64,000 bases of DNA from Ruegeria conchae (GTDB lineage Bacteria; Pseudomonadota; Alphaproteobacteria; Rhodobacterales; Rhodobacteraceae). The position numbers were made by a program, and so were the translations under genes. Of this stretch, positions 36,189 to 45,952 are shown piece after piece; the stretch's first letter is position 1; the number at the start of each line of letters is the position of its first letter. Where the stretch lies: contig NZ_AEYW01000023.1 in the NCBI RefSeq assembly GCF_000192475.1, positions 62,001 through 126,000 of the forward strand. The letters run 5' to 3'. The notes below the pieces were generated by a model that ran no database searches, had not been told where the DNA came from, and worked only from the letters and a program-made list of their open reading frames with translations.

Positions 36189-37699
36189 TGGATCCTGCAG
36201 CGAATGCAAAAACTCCGGTGCGACTGCGACTCGACAGCCTTGCAGACCTGCCCGCTAATGTCAGGCACCCTGCCTATCAGCGTTCGGACCTGACGCCGGG
36301 AATTGTCCATATCGGGCTTGGCAATTTTCACCGTGCGCATCAAGCGTGGTACATTCACCAGTTAATGCAGCAAGGCCAAGCCCATGATTGGGCGATCATC
36401 GGGGCCGGCATACGAAACTACGACGCGGAGATGAGAGAGCGTCTGCTGGCTCAGGACTGTCTGACCACGTTGATTGAGCTAGACCCTACAAGGACATCCG
36501 CCGAGGTCATTGGTCCGATGGTTGACTATTTACCGATTGAGGCAGGTAATGTTGCCTTAATCCGGAAGATGGCCGACCCTGCCGTTCGTATTGTTTCTCT
36601 CACAGTTACCGAAGGCGGGTACTATCTGATCTCCAACACCGGTGCGCTTAACACCGATCACCAAGATATCCGCTACGATGCCGCAAACCCCAACCTGCCT
36701 CGAACGGCGTTTGGCTCCATAGTCGCGGCACTCAAACAGCGCCGAGCAAATGGCCTCAAACCCTTCACCGCGCTAAGCTGCGACAACCTACAGGGCAACG
36801 GCACAATCCTGCGGAACTGCGTAGTTGGCTTGGCGCGCATGTCTGATCCTGATCTGGCCACCTGGATTGATCAAAACGGCGCGTTTCCCAACTCGATGGT
36901 AGATTGCATCGTGCCAGCAACGACTGACGAGTTGGTATCGCAATGCCACATCCTTGGTGTGGATGACCGCGCTCCTGTCTCGCACGAGAACTTTCGTCAA
37001 TGGGTGATCGAGGATGAATTCTGCGCCGGGCGACCACCCCTTGAGCAGGTTGGGGTAACGCTGACCCAGAATGTTCACAGCTATGAGTCAATGAAACTCC
37101 GCATTTTGAACGGAGGCCACCAACTTCTCGCAAACGTTGGGGAAATTTTGAATGTCCCGACGATTTCATCCTGCATGCAGGATCCGGACATCCTGGCATT
37201 CTTCAGAACGGTTCAGATCGAAGAGATTCTGCCTCATGTCGAGGCTGTCCCCGAAACGACAGCGAAAGAGTACCTTGAGTTGGTTGAGAGGCGATTTGCA
37301 AACACAGCGATTCATGACACAACGCGCAGGGTCGCGTTCGACGGATCGGCGCGGCATCCGGGATTTCTACTGCCATCGCTACGCGATGCACTTGCATCGG
37401 GCTCTTCAGTAATTGGGCTTGCGCTGGCCGAAGCATTCTGGTGCCGGATGTGTGCGGGGGTTCGTGAAGACGGTTCCGAAATCGCCCCGAATGATCCCCT
37501 TTGGGAAAATCTATGTGAAACCGCGTTGGCTGCCAGAACCGATCCAGGACTGTGGCTCGAACAAAGTCTGTACAGCGGTGACTTTGACCGCGGCACACAA
37601 TTTTCCAACGCCTTTGCCTCGTGGCTAACCAAGATCTGGCAACGTGGTAGCCGAGCAGTATTAGCTGAGTATGTCGCGACCAATTCATTGTCGCACTAA
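36188..37699 (+). CDS. mtlK: Mannitol 2-dehydrogenase family polyol dehydrogenase
   Basis: 503 aa long-chain polyol-specific dehydrogenase (PSLDR). The N-terminal Rossmann part begins GIVHIGLGNFHRAHQAWYIHQLM, and the catalytic Lys/Asn/His region is recognisable in KLRILNGGHQLLANVG (Lys of the KxxxxNxxH motif). It oxidises D-mannitol to fructose, and often arabitol to xylulose, with NAD. The ATG overlaps the smoS stop. It is the last gene of the operon; no clear terminator hairpin was found after it. Confidence 0.9.
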   Translation: MDPAANAKTPVRLRLDSLADLPANVRHPAYQRSDLTPGIVHIGLGNFHRAHQAWYIHQLMQQGQAHDWAIIGAGIRNYDAEMRERLLAQDCLTTLIELDPTRTSAEVIGPMVDYLPIEAGNVALIRKMADPAVRIVSLTVTEGGYYLISNTGALNTDHQDIRYDAANPNLPRTAFGSIVAALKQRRANGLKPFTALSCDNLQGNGTILRNCVVGLARMSDPDLATWIDQNGAFPNSMVDCIVPATTDELVSQCHILGVDDRAPVSHENFRQWVIEDEFCAGRPPLEQVGVTLTQNVHSYESMKLRILNGGHQLLANVGEILNVPTISSCMQDPDILAFFRTVQIEEILPHVEAVPETTAKEYLELVERRFANTAIHDTTRRVAFDGSARHPGFLLPSLRDALASGSSVIGLALAEAFWCRMCAGVREDGSEIAPNDPLWENLCETALAARTDPGLWLEQSLYSGDFDRGTQFSNAFASWLTKIWQRGSRAVLAEYVATNSLSH

Positions 37700-38365
37700 C
37701 TTCGCGTTACTTCGATCAATGGGTCGCGGACACACATTGTTGTTTTAGGATGGATCGGCAATGTCCGCCTCAGACACTCGGCCTTCGAAAAATACTGTTA
37801 CAGCCACAGCCTGCTTCCCTCCGATCCCGCAAAACATCGAATGACCGACAAGGCACCAAATACCAAAGTGATCAAAAGCAGAAATGTGCGACACGAAACT
37901 CGACTCAAACCGACTTACGAGCACTGCCAATTGAGCAAAATTCCTTTATATTGTTAAATTTCAATATGTTGACAATAGACCCTGCCACTCCAGCCACGAA
38001 TGCACGAAAACCAATGAAACCTAGGGGCAAAATCTGTGCCTGACACGCAGTGTGTACCAGTCCTCAGCCACTGTAGATTAGAGTGCAACGCACCCCAATG
38101 CGCGAAAGCGCGCTGACACGTCCGGTCAATATCTAATCACAGCTCTGATCTTTGAATCCGTCGAGCGGCCGGTCGAAATGGCACCGGAGAGAGAAATCGT
38201 GCTCGTTCAGTCCAGCATGTGAGGACGCGGAGTTGAATTAGCAACTTGATGCGCCGCTGAGAACCGAGGTTTCAAGCACCAGACAAACTCAAATCTTAAG
38301 TCGCGATCACGCCAGGCGAATTGAATCTTACCTGACTGGGCCTAGCCCCATCCGACCGCGTGCAG
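37700..38365. other. Gene-free interval between the mtlK and aglK ends
   Basis: About 665 bp between two converging operons. Short open frames have no family pattern or ribosome site. The left half (near 37950-37990) is locally A+T-rich and the right half resembles decayed coding sequence. No terminator of classic form, inverted repeats or RNA gene was recognised. Confidence 0.4.
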
Positions 38366-39448
38366 TTAGCGACGCATCGATTGTCCGTTGTGGAACAGGT
38401 GCACCTTTTTCGGAGGGGCAGTGACGGATACGCTTTGCCCTCGCAGATTGCGCTGAACGCCCGGCAGTTTAGCGATCACTGCCTCTCGTCCCTCGGGCGC
38501 TGCAAAGTAAAGCAATGTAACCTCACCCAGAGCTTCGGTAAAATCCACAACACCTGAGTAGATCGCGTCGGCCTCAGTCATCTCCAGATCTTCGGGCCGA
38601 ACGCCGATATTGACCTGTTTGCCTTCATCCGCTGCCTCTGTCGGGATGGATGAGACCGCAACACCGCCGTCGTCCAGTGTTACGGTCGTCGTCTCTCCGG
38701 TCGAGGTGATAGTACCCGGCAACAGGTTCATTGCGGGCGAGCCAATGAACTGCGCAACGAATTCATTGTCAGGCGTCTCATACAATTCCAGCGGAGTACC
38801 AACCTGAGCGATTCCTTTGTTGGCCAGAACGACGATGCGGCTGGCGAGCGTCATCGCCTCAACCTGATCGTGGGTGACGTAGATCATCGTGCTGTCAGGC
38901 ATCGCTTCTTTCAGACGAGCGATCTCGATTCGCGTAGCTACGCGTAGGGCGGCATCCAAGTTCGAAAGCGGCTCGTCAAACAGATAGACTTTCGGATCGC
39001 GAACAATGGCACGACCGATGGCTACGCGCTGACGCTGACCGCCGGACAACGCTTTGGGCAGGCGATCTAGCAAGGGCTCAAGCTGCAAGATCTGCGCCGC
39101 ACGCTCCACGGCGGCATCAACCTCGGCACTGGGCAACTTGGCGATCTTGAGCGCGAAGGCCATGTTTTCGCGCACCGTCATATGCGGATAAAGCGCATAG
39201 GACTGGAACACCATCGCGATGCCTCGCTGTGCGGGCGGTACGTCATTGACCACCTGCCCTTCGATCTCAAGCGTTCCGCCCGTGATCTTTTCAAGGCCCG
39301 CGATCATCCGCAGCAGAGTAGACTTGCCGCAACCTGATGGTCCGACGAAGACAATCAATTCGCCTTGCTCAATCTCGAGATCGATATGTTTCAGAACATC
39401 GACCGGGCCATAGGATTTGGCCACATCTGTAAGCTTGAGTTCCGACAT
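38366..39448 (-). CDS. aglK: Alpha-glucoside ABC transporter ATPase
   Basis: 360 aa, MalK/UgpC type: Walker [10 protein letters not shown], signature [16 protein letters not shown], Walker [16 protein letters not shown] and switch His in [11 protein letters not shown], then a C-terminal regulatory domain with GVRPEDLE. It is the last gene of the aglEFGAK operon and starts 3 bp after aglA. It powers uptake of alpha-glucosides such as sucrose, trehalose or maltose through AglFG. Confidence 0.9.
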   Translation of the reverse strand: MSELKLTDVAKSYGPVDVLKHIDLEIEQGELIVFVGPSGCGKSTLLRMIAGLEKITGGTLEIEGQVVNDVPPAQRGIAMVFQSYALYPHMTVRENMAFALKIAKLPSAEVDAAVERAAQILQLEPLLDRLPKALSGGQRQRVAIGRAIVRDPKVYLFDEPLSNLDAALRVATRIEIARLKEAMPDSTMIYVTHDQVEAMTLASRIVVLANKGIAQVGTPLELYETPDNEFVAQFIGSPAMNLLPGTITSTGETTTVTLDDGGVAVSSIPTEAADEGKQVNIGVRPEDLEMTEADAIYSGVVDFTEALGEVTLLYFAAPEGREAVIAKLPGVQRNLRGQSVSVTAPPKKVHLFHNGQSMRR

Positions 39449-39451
39449 GGT

Positions 39452-41107
39452 TTACCTCTTTTCCCGAGCCAATAGACAGAATTGTGCGGCGTTCAACATC
39501 AACGTGCCTTCCCCGCGAACGCCGCCCAACATCTCCCCGATTACTTTCCAGTCGCCTTCTGGCAGTGTCACGTCCACCGGATCGTCACCCAGATTGAAGG
39601 CGCAGAAAACCTGCTCTGATTCATCCTCGCGGGTGAAGGTCAAGACCGAACCTATTTGTGACATCCCTGTCTGCTTGCCGGACATCAGTGCCGAGTGCGC
39701 ATGGCGCAAAGCAATCGCATGGCGGTAGTGGTGTAGCATCGACGCCGGGTCTTGTTCCAACCGGTCAACCGCCCGCTCAGCTTGAGTGGCACTGACCGGC
39801 AACCAGGGGCGACCCGCGCTGAACCCGGATTGTTCGTCCTGCGCGACCCAGACCATTGGTGTGCGACATCCGTCACGGCCTTTGAATTCAGGCCAGAATT
39901 CGATGCCATAGGGGTCTTGCAAATCCTCAAACGCAACATCCGCCTCGGGAAGACCCAGTTCCTCTCCCTGATACAGGCAGGCCGAGCCACGCAGGCACAT
40001 CATGAGAACAGCGTGCTGCCGGACAGCTGCATCGTCCAAACCCCAACGCGAAGCATGGCGTTGCACGTCGTGGTTCGAGAAGGCCCAACAGGGCCATGCA
40101 TCACCTGCCTTGTCCTCAAGCTGGTCAAAAACCTGCTTTGCGTAAGCTGCCGTCAAAGCCCGCTTTTCAAGGAATTCGAAGGCATAGCACATGTGCATCC
40201 GCTTATCACCACTGGTGTATTCCCCCATGATCTCCAACCCGCGCTGTGCGTCACCGACCTCACCCAGACAGGCGCGGCCTTCATATTCGTCAGTCAGGGC
40301 GCGCAGCCGTTCTAGGAAGGCGATATTCTCGGGCTGGCTTTTGGAATAGAGGTGGTCCTGATGGTTATACGGGTTCACCATCGGGGCAATTGACGCGTTG
40401 CGTTGATCCATCGGCAGGCCGGGATTGTCGCGCAGCTGGGCATCGTGGAAATAGAAGTTGATCGTGTCCAGACGAAACCCATCGACTCCCAAATCCAACC
40501 AGAACCGAGCGACATCCAGCAGGGCATCCTGAACATCCTTGCAATGGAAGTTCAGATCGGGCTGTGACGTGAGGAAGTTGTGCAGATAATACTGCAACCG
40601 CCGGGCATCCCACTGCCACGCCGAGCCACCAAAGATCGAAAGCCAGTTATTCGGAGGTGTCCCGTCCGGCTTGGGATCAGCCCAGACATACCAATCGGAT
40701 TTCGGATTCTCTCGGCTTGCGCGGCTTTCTTTGAACCATGGGTGTTGATCCGACGTATGCGAAAGCACGAGGTCGATCATCACCTTCAGCCCATGCGCAT
40801 GAGCCTGATCCAAAAGTTCTTTGAAATCCGCCATGGTGCCGAACATCGGATCGACATCGCGGTAGTCGCTGACGTCATAACCGAAATCCTTCATCGGAGA
40901 TTTGAAGAACGGCGATATCCAGATCGCATCAACCCCCAGCGAGGCGATATAGCCAAGCCGCTGTGTGATGCCCTTGAGGTCTCCGATCCCGTCGCCATTG
41001 CTGTCCTGAAAGCTGCGCGGATAGATCTGATAGATTACCCCGCCCCGCCACCAGTCTGACGCCGCTTTGGTTGCTTCAAATGCTGTCGCGTTAGTCTGCA
41101 CGTTCAT
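39452..41107 (-). CDS. aglA: GH13 alpha-glucosidase
   Basis: 551 aa cytoplasmic glycoside hydrolase family 13 enzyme. Region I DLVLSHTSDQHPWF, region II DGFRLDTINFYF with the nucleophile Asp, the acid/base Glu in CLGEVGD, and region IV FSNHDVQR are all present. The ATG at 41107 is preferred over an adjoining GTG at 41110 because AAGGG is 6 nt before it. It hydrolyses imported alpha-glucosides (sucrose, maltose and similar) to glucose units. Location between the agl permeases and the ATPase is exactly as in rhizobial agl operons. Confidence 0.92.
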   Translation of the reverse strand: MNVQTNATAFEATKAASDWWRGGVIYQIYPRSFQDSNGDGIGDLKGITQRLGYIASLGVDAIWISPFFKSPMKDFGYDVSDYRDVDPMFGTMADFKELLDQAHAHGLKVMIDLVLSHTSDQHPWFKESRASRENPKSDWYVWADPKPDGTPPNNWLSIFGGSAWQWDARRLQYYLHNFLTSQPDLNFHCKDVQDALLDVARFWLDLGVDGFRLDTINFYFHDAQLRDNPGLPMDQRNASIAPMVNPYNHQDHLYSKSQPENIAFLERLRALTDEYEGRACLGEVGDAQRGLEIMGEYTSGDKRMHMCYAFEFLEKRALTAAYAKQVFDQLEDKAGDAWPCWAFSNHDVQRHASRWGLDDAAVRQHAVLMMCLRGSACLYQGEELGLPEADVAFEDLQDPYGIEFWPEFKGRDGCRTPMVWVAQDEQSGFSAGRPWLPVSATQAERAVDRLEQDPASMLHHYRHAIALRHAHSALMSGKQTGMSQIGSVLTFTREDESEQVFCAFNLGDDPVDVTLPEGDWKVIGEMLGGVRGEGTLMLNAAQFCLLAREKR

Positions 41108-41116
41108 CACACGCCC

Positions 41117-42265
41117 TTATTTTACGGAACCGGCCAGCAAGCCGCGAACCAGATATTTCTGCATTGCAAAGAAGACTGCCAACGGCACCGCGATTGAGAC
41201 AAACGCCGCCGTGGCCAGGATTTCCCAGTTACCACCCCGCGTGCCCAAGAGCTCGACGATGCGGTTGGTCATCACCGTTGTCTGGCCGCTGGCATCGATC
41301 AGGAACACTTTAGCGACCAGCAGATCGTTCCATGTCCACAGGAACTGGAAGATCGCAAAGGATGCCAGTGCCGGGAAGCTGAGCGGCAGGATAAGCTTGG
41401 TGAATATCTGAAACTCAGTCGCACCATCGACCCGCGCGTTCTCGATCAGATCACGCGGCAGCCCGGCCATGTAGTTCCGCAACAGATAGATCGCCAGCGG
41501 CATCCCGAACCCGGTATGGGCCATCCAGACACCCAGATATCCTTTGCCTATGCCGATATTGAGATGCAGCTTCAGCAAAGGGATCAGTGCCAATTGCAAT
41601 GGCACCACCAACAGGCCAACCACCGCAGCAATCAGAAGCGCCCGCCCAGGGAAATCCATCCAGGCCAGCGCATAGGCCGCAAAAGCCGCAACAAGGATCG
41701 GGATGATCGTCGCCGGGATCGTCACCGTCAGAGTATTAAAGAAGGCCTTGCCCATACTGTCTGAACTATTTGCGTTGAACAGAACATGGGCATAGTTCTC
41801 GAAGGTGAATTCTGGTGGCAGAGTTGTGGTCACAAAGACCCGGGGGCCGCGCTTACCCGAAAATTCTTCGGTGTTTTCCATGCGATAGTCGCCATTGGCC
41901 TGAACCGTGATCGTCCCGCCGCGACGCAGCTCGGCTTTTTCACCCGGAGCAAAGGCATCAATCGCGCGCGAATTCACACCCCATCGCGAAATGTCCGAGG
42001 CCCGTTCACCATCGAAGATATTGCCTTCGATCACATAGAGACCATCCTGCAAAACTTGCGTTTCAGGTGCAGCAGCACGCAGAGTCAGGTTTTGTTCAGA
42101 CGGGAACAGTGCCCGCCACCAACCGCTACTGGCAATTTGATCCCCTGTTCTGAAGGACGAAATCAACAAACCCAGCGTAGGGAATACCCAAAGTACGACC
42201 AGCAATACAACCGAGGCGTGTACAACCCATCTAAGGGCTGGGCGGGTTCCTGCAATATCGCTCAT
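41117..42265 (-). CDS. aglG: Alpha-glucoside ABC transporter permease
   Basis: 382 aa MalG-type permease. After the first membrane helix there is a long extra periplasmic insertion of more than 100 residues (DGLYVIEGNIFDG... TITVQANGDYRME), which is typical of AglG. The EAA loop is LIENARVDGATEFQIFTKLILPLSFP near residue 290. It starts 12 bp after aglF. Confidence 0.9.
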   Translation of the reverse strand: MSDIAGTRPALRWVVHASVVLLVVLWVFPTLGLLISSFRTGDQIASSGWWRALFPSEQNLTLRAAAPETQVLQDGLYVIEGNIFDGERASDISRWGVNSRAIDAFAPGEKAELRRGGTITVQANGDYRMENTEEFSGKRGPRVFVTTTLPPEFTFENYAHVLFNANSSDSMGKAFFNTLTVTIPATIIPILVAAFAAYALAWMDFPGRALLIAAVVGLLVVPLQLALIPLLKLHLNIGIGKGYLGVWMAHTGFGMPLAIYLLRNYMAGLPRDLIENARVDGATEFQIFTKLILPLSFPALASFAIFQFLWTWNDLLVAKVFLIDASGQTTVMTNRIVELLGTRGGNWEILATAAFVSIAVPLAVFFAMQKYLVRGLLAGSVK

Positions 42266-42277
42266 ATCCCCAACCTC

Positions 42278-43285
42278 CTACTGCATTTCTTTGCGCGCAT
42301 TGCGCACGTTCCAGATCAGGATCGGTGTCACCAGCAACATGATCACCATGGCGGATGCCGACCCCACGCCCCAGTCATTGGCGCGGAACATCTTGTCGTA
42401 CATGTAATTGGCCAGAACCTGCGTCTCCCACTGGCCATTGGTCATGGCAAAGACGATGTCAAAGACCTTGAGCACAACGATTGTAATGGTGGTCCAAACC
42501 ACCATGATCGTGGTCTTGATCTGTGGCACTTTGATCTTAAAGAAAATCTGAAACGGGTTGGCCCCGTCCAAAATGGCGGCCTCAATGGTCTCTTCCGGGA
42601 TACCGCGCAAGGCAGCAGACAAGATGACCATGGCAAAGCCGGTTTGAATCCAGACCAGCACAATCATCAGGAAAAAATTGTTCCAGAATGGAAGCGTCAG
42701 CCAAGTATGCGTCTCGGTTCCACCAAAGAAGATATAGATCGCGTTCAGAACGCCGATCTGATCCTGATCGGGTGGGCGCGCGTCATAGACCAATTTCCAG
42801 ATCACCGAGGCACCCACGAAGGAAATCGCCATCGGCATAAAGATCAGCGACTTAGCGACATTGCCCCAACGAATGCGATCCGTGAGCTGCGCGACTAACA
42901 GGCCAAAGCCAGTGGACATCGCAGGCACAACAATCAGCCAAAGCATGTTGTTGCGCATTGCCTCCCAGAATTTGGGCTCGGCGAGCATTTGGGAGTAGTT
43001 ATCGAAACCCGCCCATTCGTATCCGCCACCGGCTACGCGATCGGTCAGCGAAAGGCGCAGTGTTTCGAACACCGGATAGGCAAGATAGACCCCAAGCGCG
43101 AGGATCGCGGGAAGCAGGAACAACCAGGGCCGGATCATGTTCGCGCAGTTGATATTACGCCCCGCATTAGGACCACGCGCAGGAAACAGGACCTTATCCA
43201 AGAACTGGTTGGACAGATAGAAATAGCCCACGCATCCCGACACACCGATTACGATTGTTAGCAGGCCCTGAATTGCCGGATTCAT
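42278..43285 (-). CDS. aglF: Alpha-glucoside ABC transporter permease
   Basis: 335 aa MalF-type permease. Two closely spaced N-terminal helices come before the core, and the EAA loop is EETIEAAILDGANPFQIFFKIKVPQI near residue 230. It lies 65 bp after aglE, separated by a strong hairpin. It forms the channel with AglG. Confidence 0.9.
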   Translation of the reverse strand: MNPAIQGLLTIVIGVSGCVGYFYLSNQFLDKVLFPARGPNAGRNINCANMIRPWLFLLPAILALGVYLAYPVFETLRLSLTDRVAGGGYEWAGFDNYSQMLAEPKFWEAMRNNMLWLIVVPAMSTGFGLLVAQLTDRIRWGNVAKSLIFMPMAISFVGASVIWKLVYDARPPDQDQIGVLNAIYIFFGGTETHTWLTLPFWNNFFLMIVLVWIQTGFAMVILSAALRGIPEETIEAAILDGANPFQIFFKIKVPQIKTTIMVVWTTITIVVLKVFDIVFAMTNGQWETQVLANYMYDKMFRANDWGVGSASAMVIMLLVTPILIWNVRNARKEMQ

Positions 43286-43311
43286 GGCGTCCTCTCCCTT
43301 GCTAGGGTTCC

Positions 43312-43336
43312 GGGCAACCTGAATGATAGGTTGCCC
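43312..43336 (-). promoter_or_regulatory. Intercistronic hairpin between aglE and aglF
   Basis: GGGCAACCT (43312-43320) and AGGTTGCCC (43328-43336) form a perfect 9-bp stem with a 7-nt loop, just after the aglE stop, without a T-run. It probably protects the aglE message or attenuates the rest of the operon. Confidence 0.7.
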
Positions 43337-43350
43337 AAAGGTTCAGTGGT

Positions 43351-44706
43351 TTACTTGAGTGCGTCCCAGGACGACTGGATTTCGCTGGTGACATCTTCGG
43401 CAGATTTACCTCCGGTGTAGTCGACCATCCCGGTCCAGAATGTACCCGCACCCACGGCGCCCGGCATCAGGTCAGATCCATCAAAGCGGAAGGTCGTCGC
43501 ACCCAACAGAATGTCACCCAGACCACGCAGAGTATCGTCCTTGTAGGCTTCGGTGTTCACGCCTTTATGCGGGGTCAGGAAACCGGTTTGCGCCATCATC
43601 ACCTCATGCGCGATTGGCTGCTTCAGGAACTCCATGAACGCGCTAGTCGCATCCGAGGGATCACTGACGGCCATCAGCGTACCACCGCCTAGAACCGGGT
43701 TACCCAAGTCTTTGTCGGCGAAAGACGGCATGTAGAAGAAGTCTGCATCGAGACCGAACTCAACATCTTCGGGGAAAAAGGCCGGAACGAACGAGGCCTG
43801 ACGGTGCATGTAGCATTGCGGCGGCGATGAGAACATGCCTTTGGGGCTGTCGCGGAAGTCAGTCGAGGCCACGGCCCCTGCCCCACCAGAAACCTTCGCG
43901 TCATCGCGTGCAAACCAGCCAAATTCTTCGATTGCGGCGATCACGCGTGGATCATCAAACGGTATCTCATTTGTCACCCACTGGTCATAAACTTCAGGTG
44001 GCTGCGTGCGCAGCATCATGTCTTCCACCCAGTCAGTCGCTGGCCAGCCCGTGGCGGCACCCGATCCTAGACCAATGCACCAAGGTGTCTCACCGTCAGC
44101 GACGATCTGTTCGGTCAGTGCTTTCAGTTCCTCCATGGTCGTTGGTACTTCGTACCCGGCATCCTCGAAATTCTCCGGGTTGTACCAAACCAGAGACTTG
44201 ACGTTCACGTTGTAGAAGAAGCCGTACATCTGGTCATTGCCATCGGCATCTTTATAGGTGCCCAGGTCAACCCATGAATTTCCGGCCGCATAGTTGTCGC
44301 CAACCCAACTGGCCATGTCTTTACCCAAAGGCGTTAGTTGTCCTTTGGAGGCCATGATCGCCGCCAGTCCGGGCTGAGGGAATACGGCGATGTTCGGGGC
44401 GGAACCCGCTTCGGCATCGATAACGATCTGCTGCTCGAAACTGTCAGAGCCAGTGTAGATCACATCCGCGCCGGTCGCCGCCTCGAAATAGGCAGTCATG
44501 TTGTTGAAATAACCATCTTCCGGTGTCAACCAAGGACCAGCGATAGTGACGGTCTGACCGCTCAGATCAGGCGCACTTTCAGCCCAGGCTTTATAGCTAT
44601 CCCAGTTGAACGGCCCTTCACCAGGTGTGAAGGCCAAGTCTTCGGCACACGCGGTCCCTGCCAGCAGAGCGGTCACTGCCGCACCTGCATAAAGCGAGCG
44701 TTTCAT
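43351..44706 (-). CDS. aglE: Alpha-glucoside ABC transporter substrate-binding protein
   Basis: 451 aa. A signal peptide (MKRSLYAGAAVTALLAGTACA) precedes a family-1 solute-binding protein (EGPFNWDSYKAWAE, LSGQTVTIAGPWLTPEDGYF) typical of AglE. GGAGG stands before the ATG. It is the first gene of the operon and lies 45 bp downstream of a LacI-type operator. It binds alpha-glucosides in the periplasm. Confidence 0.92.
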   Translation of the reverse strand: MKRSLYAGAAVTALLAGTACAEDLAFTPGEGPFNWDSYKAWAESAPDLSGQTVTIAGPWLTPEDGYFNNMTAYFEAATGADVIYTGSDSFEQQIVIDAEAGSAPNIAVFPQPGLAAIMASKGQLTPLGKDMASWVGDNYAAGNSWVDLGTYKDADGNDQMYGFFYNVNVKSLVWYNPENFEDAGYEVPTTMEELKALTEQIVADGETPWCIGLGSGAATGWPATDWVEDMMLRTQPPEVYDQWVTNEIPFDDPRVIAAIEEFGWFARDDAKVSGGAGAVASTDFRDSPKGMFSSPPQCYMHRQASFVPAFFPEDVEFGLDADFFYMPSFADKDLGNPVLGGGTLMAVSDPSDATSAFMEFLKQPIAHEVMMAQTGFLTPHKGVNTEAYKDDTLRGLGDILLGATTFRFDGSDLMPGAVGAGTFWTGMVDYTGGKSAEDVTSEIQSSWDALK

Positions 44707-44749
44707 GAATTTTCCTCCCAGACTTTACGGCGCAAACAAGATTCGTTTT

Positions 44750-44761
44750 CAAAGCGCTTTG
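44750..44761. promoter_or_regulatory. Putative AglR operator upstream of aglE, CAAAGCGCTTTG
   Basis: A perfect 12-bp palindrome 44 bp upstream of the aglE start. Its core AAAGCGCTTT reappears at 44903-44912 before the regulator gene. The central GCGC and A/T arms fit LacI-family recognition. Confidence 0.8.
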
Positions 44762-44902
44762 GATAGATCACTTTATCCGCTAACATTCCGAGTCTGTCAA
44801 CATCTCGCAAATAGTTGCCGTAATATTGAGTTATTAGGCTCAAATATCAAAACGGGTTGACGGAACCTGAAATTCCAAACAAAACAATAGGACCGCAACT
44901 TG

Positions 44903-44912
44903 AAAGCGCTTT
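44903..44912. promoter_or_regulatory. Putative AglR autoregulatory operator, AAAGCGCTTT
   Basis: The same 10-bp palindrome as before aglE, here within TTGAAAGCGCTTTGAA and only 7 bp before the start of the LacI gene. This suggests the regulator represses its own operon with the GH1 gene. Confidence 0.75.
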
Positions 44913-44919
44913 GAATGCT

Positions 44920-45951
44920 ATGAACCTAAAGAAACTCTCAGAGATTCTTGGTCTTTCACAGACAACCGTCAGCCGAGCGCTGAACGGTTATCCCGAAGTG
45001 AATGAGGAAACGCGTATCCGGGTTCAGGCTGCCGCTACTAAACACGGATACCGCCCAAATAGCCGCGCCAAAGGACTGGCGACAGGGCGATCCATGGTAA
45101 TTGGGCACGTGATCCCGTTCTCTTCTCAGCACGAGATGGTCAATCCGATATTTGGTGATTTTGTTGCAGGTGCTGCGCGCACTTACGCACAGAATAACTA
45201 TGATATGATGTTCACGCACGCGCCTGACACCTCAGTCGAAGACTCCTATCGAAGCCTGTTCAACCGAGGGGTCGTGGACGGCGTCGTGCTTCAAGGCCCC
45301 AAAGTCAACGAGCCGCGGATATCCGCCCTGTCGCAAATGGGGGTGCCGTTCATTGTACATGGTCGTTCTACGGGTGCCGACGTTCCTTACGACTGGATCG
45401 ACGTGAACAATCAGCGCTCATTCGAGAGGGCGACACAATTTTTGATCGATCTCGGCCACCGGCGCATTGCACTGATCAACGGGCTGGAAGAGATGGACTT
45501 TGCTCAGCGCCGTCGGAATGGATACGTCTCAGCGTTGAAACACTCGGGAATTGAGATTGCACCGGAGCTGTTGCGCAGCGCCGAGATGACAGAAATTTAC
45601 GGGCATCAAACCGCCTGCGACATGCTGGATCTGGGCGATCCGCCGACGGCCATTCTGGCCTCGTCAATCATCTCAGCCGTTGGTGTCCGGAGGGCCCTGG
45701 AAAATCGCGGCCTGAAGATGGGGCGGGATATTTCAGTCATCGCGCACGATGACGAACTGTCCTACATGCGCAACGGCATAGATGTACCGATATTCACCGC
45801 CACGCGGTCCTCGGTCAGACATGCCGGAGAGTTGGCTGCTGAAATGCTGATTGGACGGATCAACGCCCCCAACGACCCACCCAAAACACGCCTGTTAGAG
45901 GCCGAGCTTGTTGTTGGCAGCTCAACCGGTCCAGCTCCACAAAGGATGTGA
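44920..45951 (+). CDS. aglR: LacI-family regulator of alpha-glucoside genes
   Basis: 343 aa. The HTH lies at the very N-terminus (MNLKKLSEILGLSQTTVSRALNGYPEVNEETR), as in LacI proteins, followed by the hinge YRPNSRAKGLATGRS and a sensor domain (VIGHVIPFSSQHEMVNPIFGDFVAGAARTYA). The ATG at 44920 is chosen because the HTH begins there and an operator occupies the bases just before; an upstream TTG at 44857 would run through the operator. It is divergent from aglEFGAK and overlaps no gene, but its stop is 1 bp before the GH1 gene, with which it forms an operon. Confidence 0.92.
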   Translation: MNLKKLSEILGLSQTTVSRALNGYPEVNEETRIRVQAAATKHGYRPNSRAKGLATGRSMVIGHVIPFSSQHEMVNPIFGDFVAGAARTYAQNNYDMMFTHAPDTSVEDSYRSLFNRGVVDGVVLQGPKVNEPRISALSQMGVPFIVHGRSTGADVPYDWIDVNNQRSFERATQFLIDLGHRRIALINGLEEMDFAQRRRNGYVSALKHSGIEIAPELLRSAEMTEIYGHQTACDMLDLGDPPTAILASSIISAVGVRRALENRGLKMGRDISVIAHDDELSYMRNGIDVPIFTATRSSVRHAGELAAEMLIGRINAPNDPPKTRLLEAELVVGSSTGPAPQRM

Positions 45952-45952
45952 A

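Noticed and set aside
41786-42898. 370-codon plus-strand open frame opposite aglF/aglG
   Set aside because: Shadow of the permease genes; composition rich in His/Gln/Arg with no family pattern.
44857-44919. Upstream TTG start for the agl LacI regulator
   Set aside because: Would translate through the AAAGCGCTTT operator and put 21 residues before a helix-turn-helix that normally is N-terminal.
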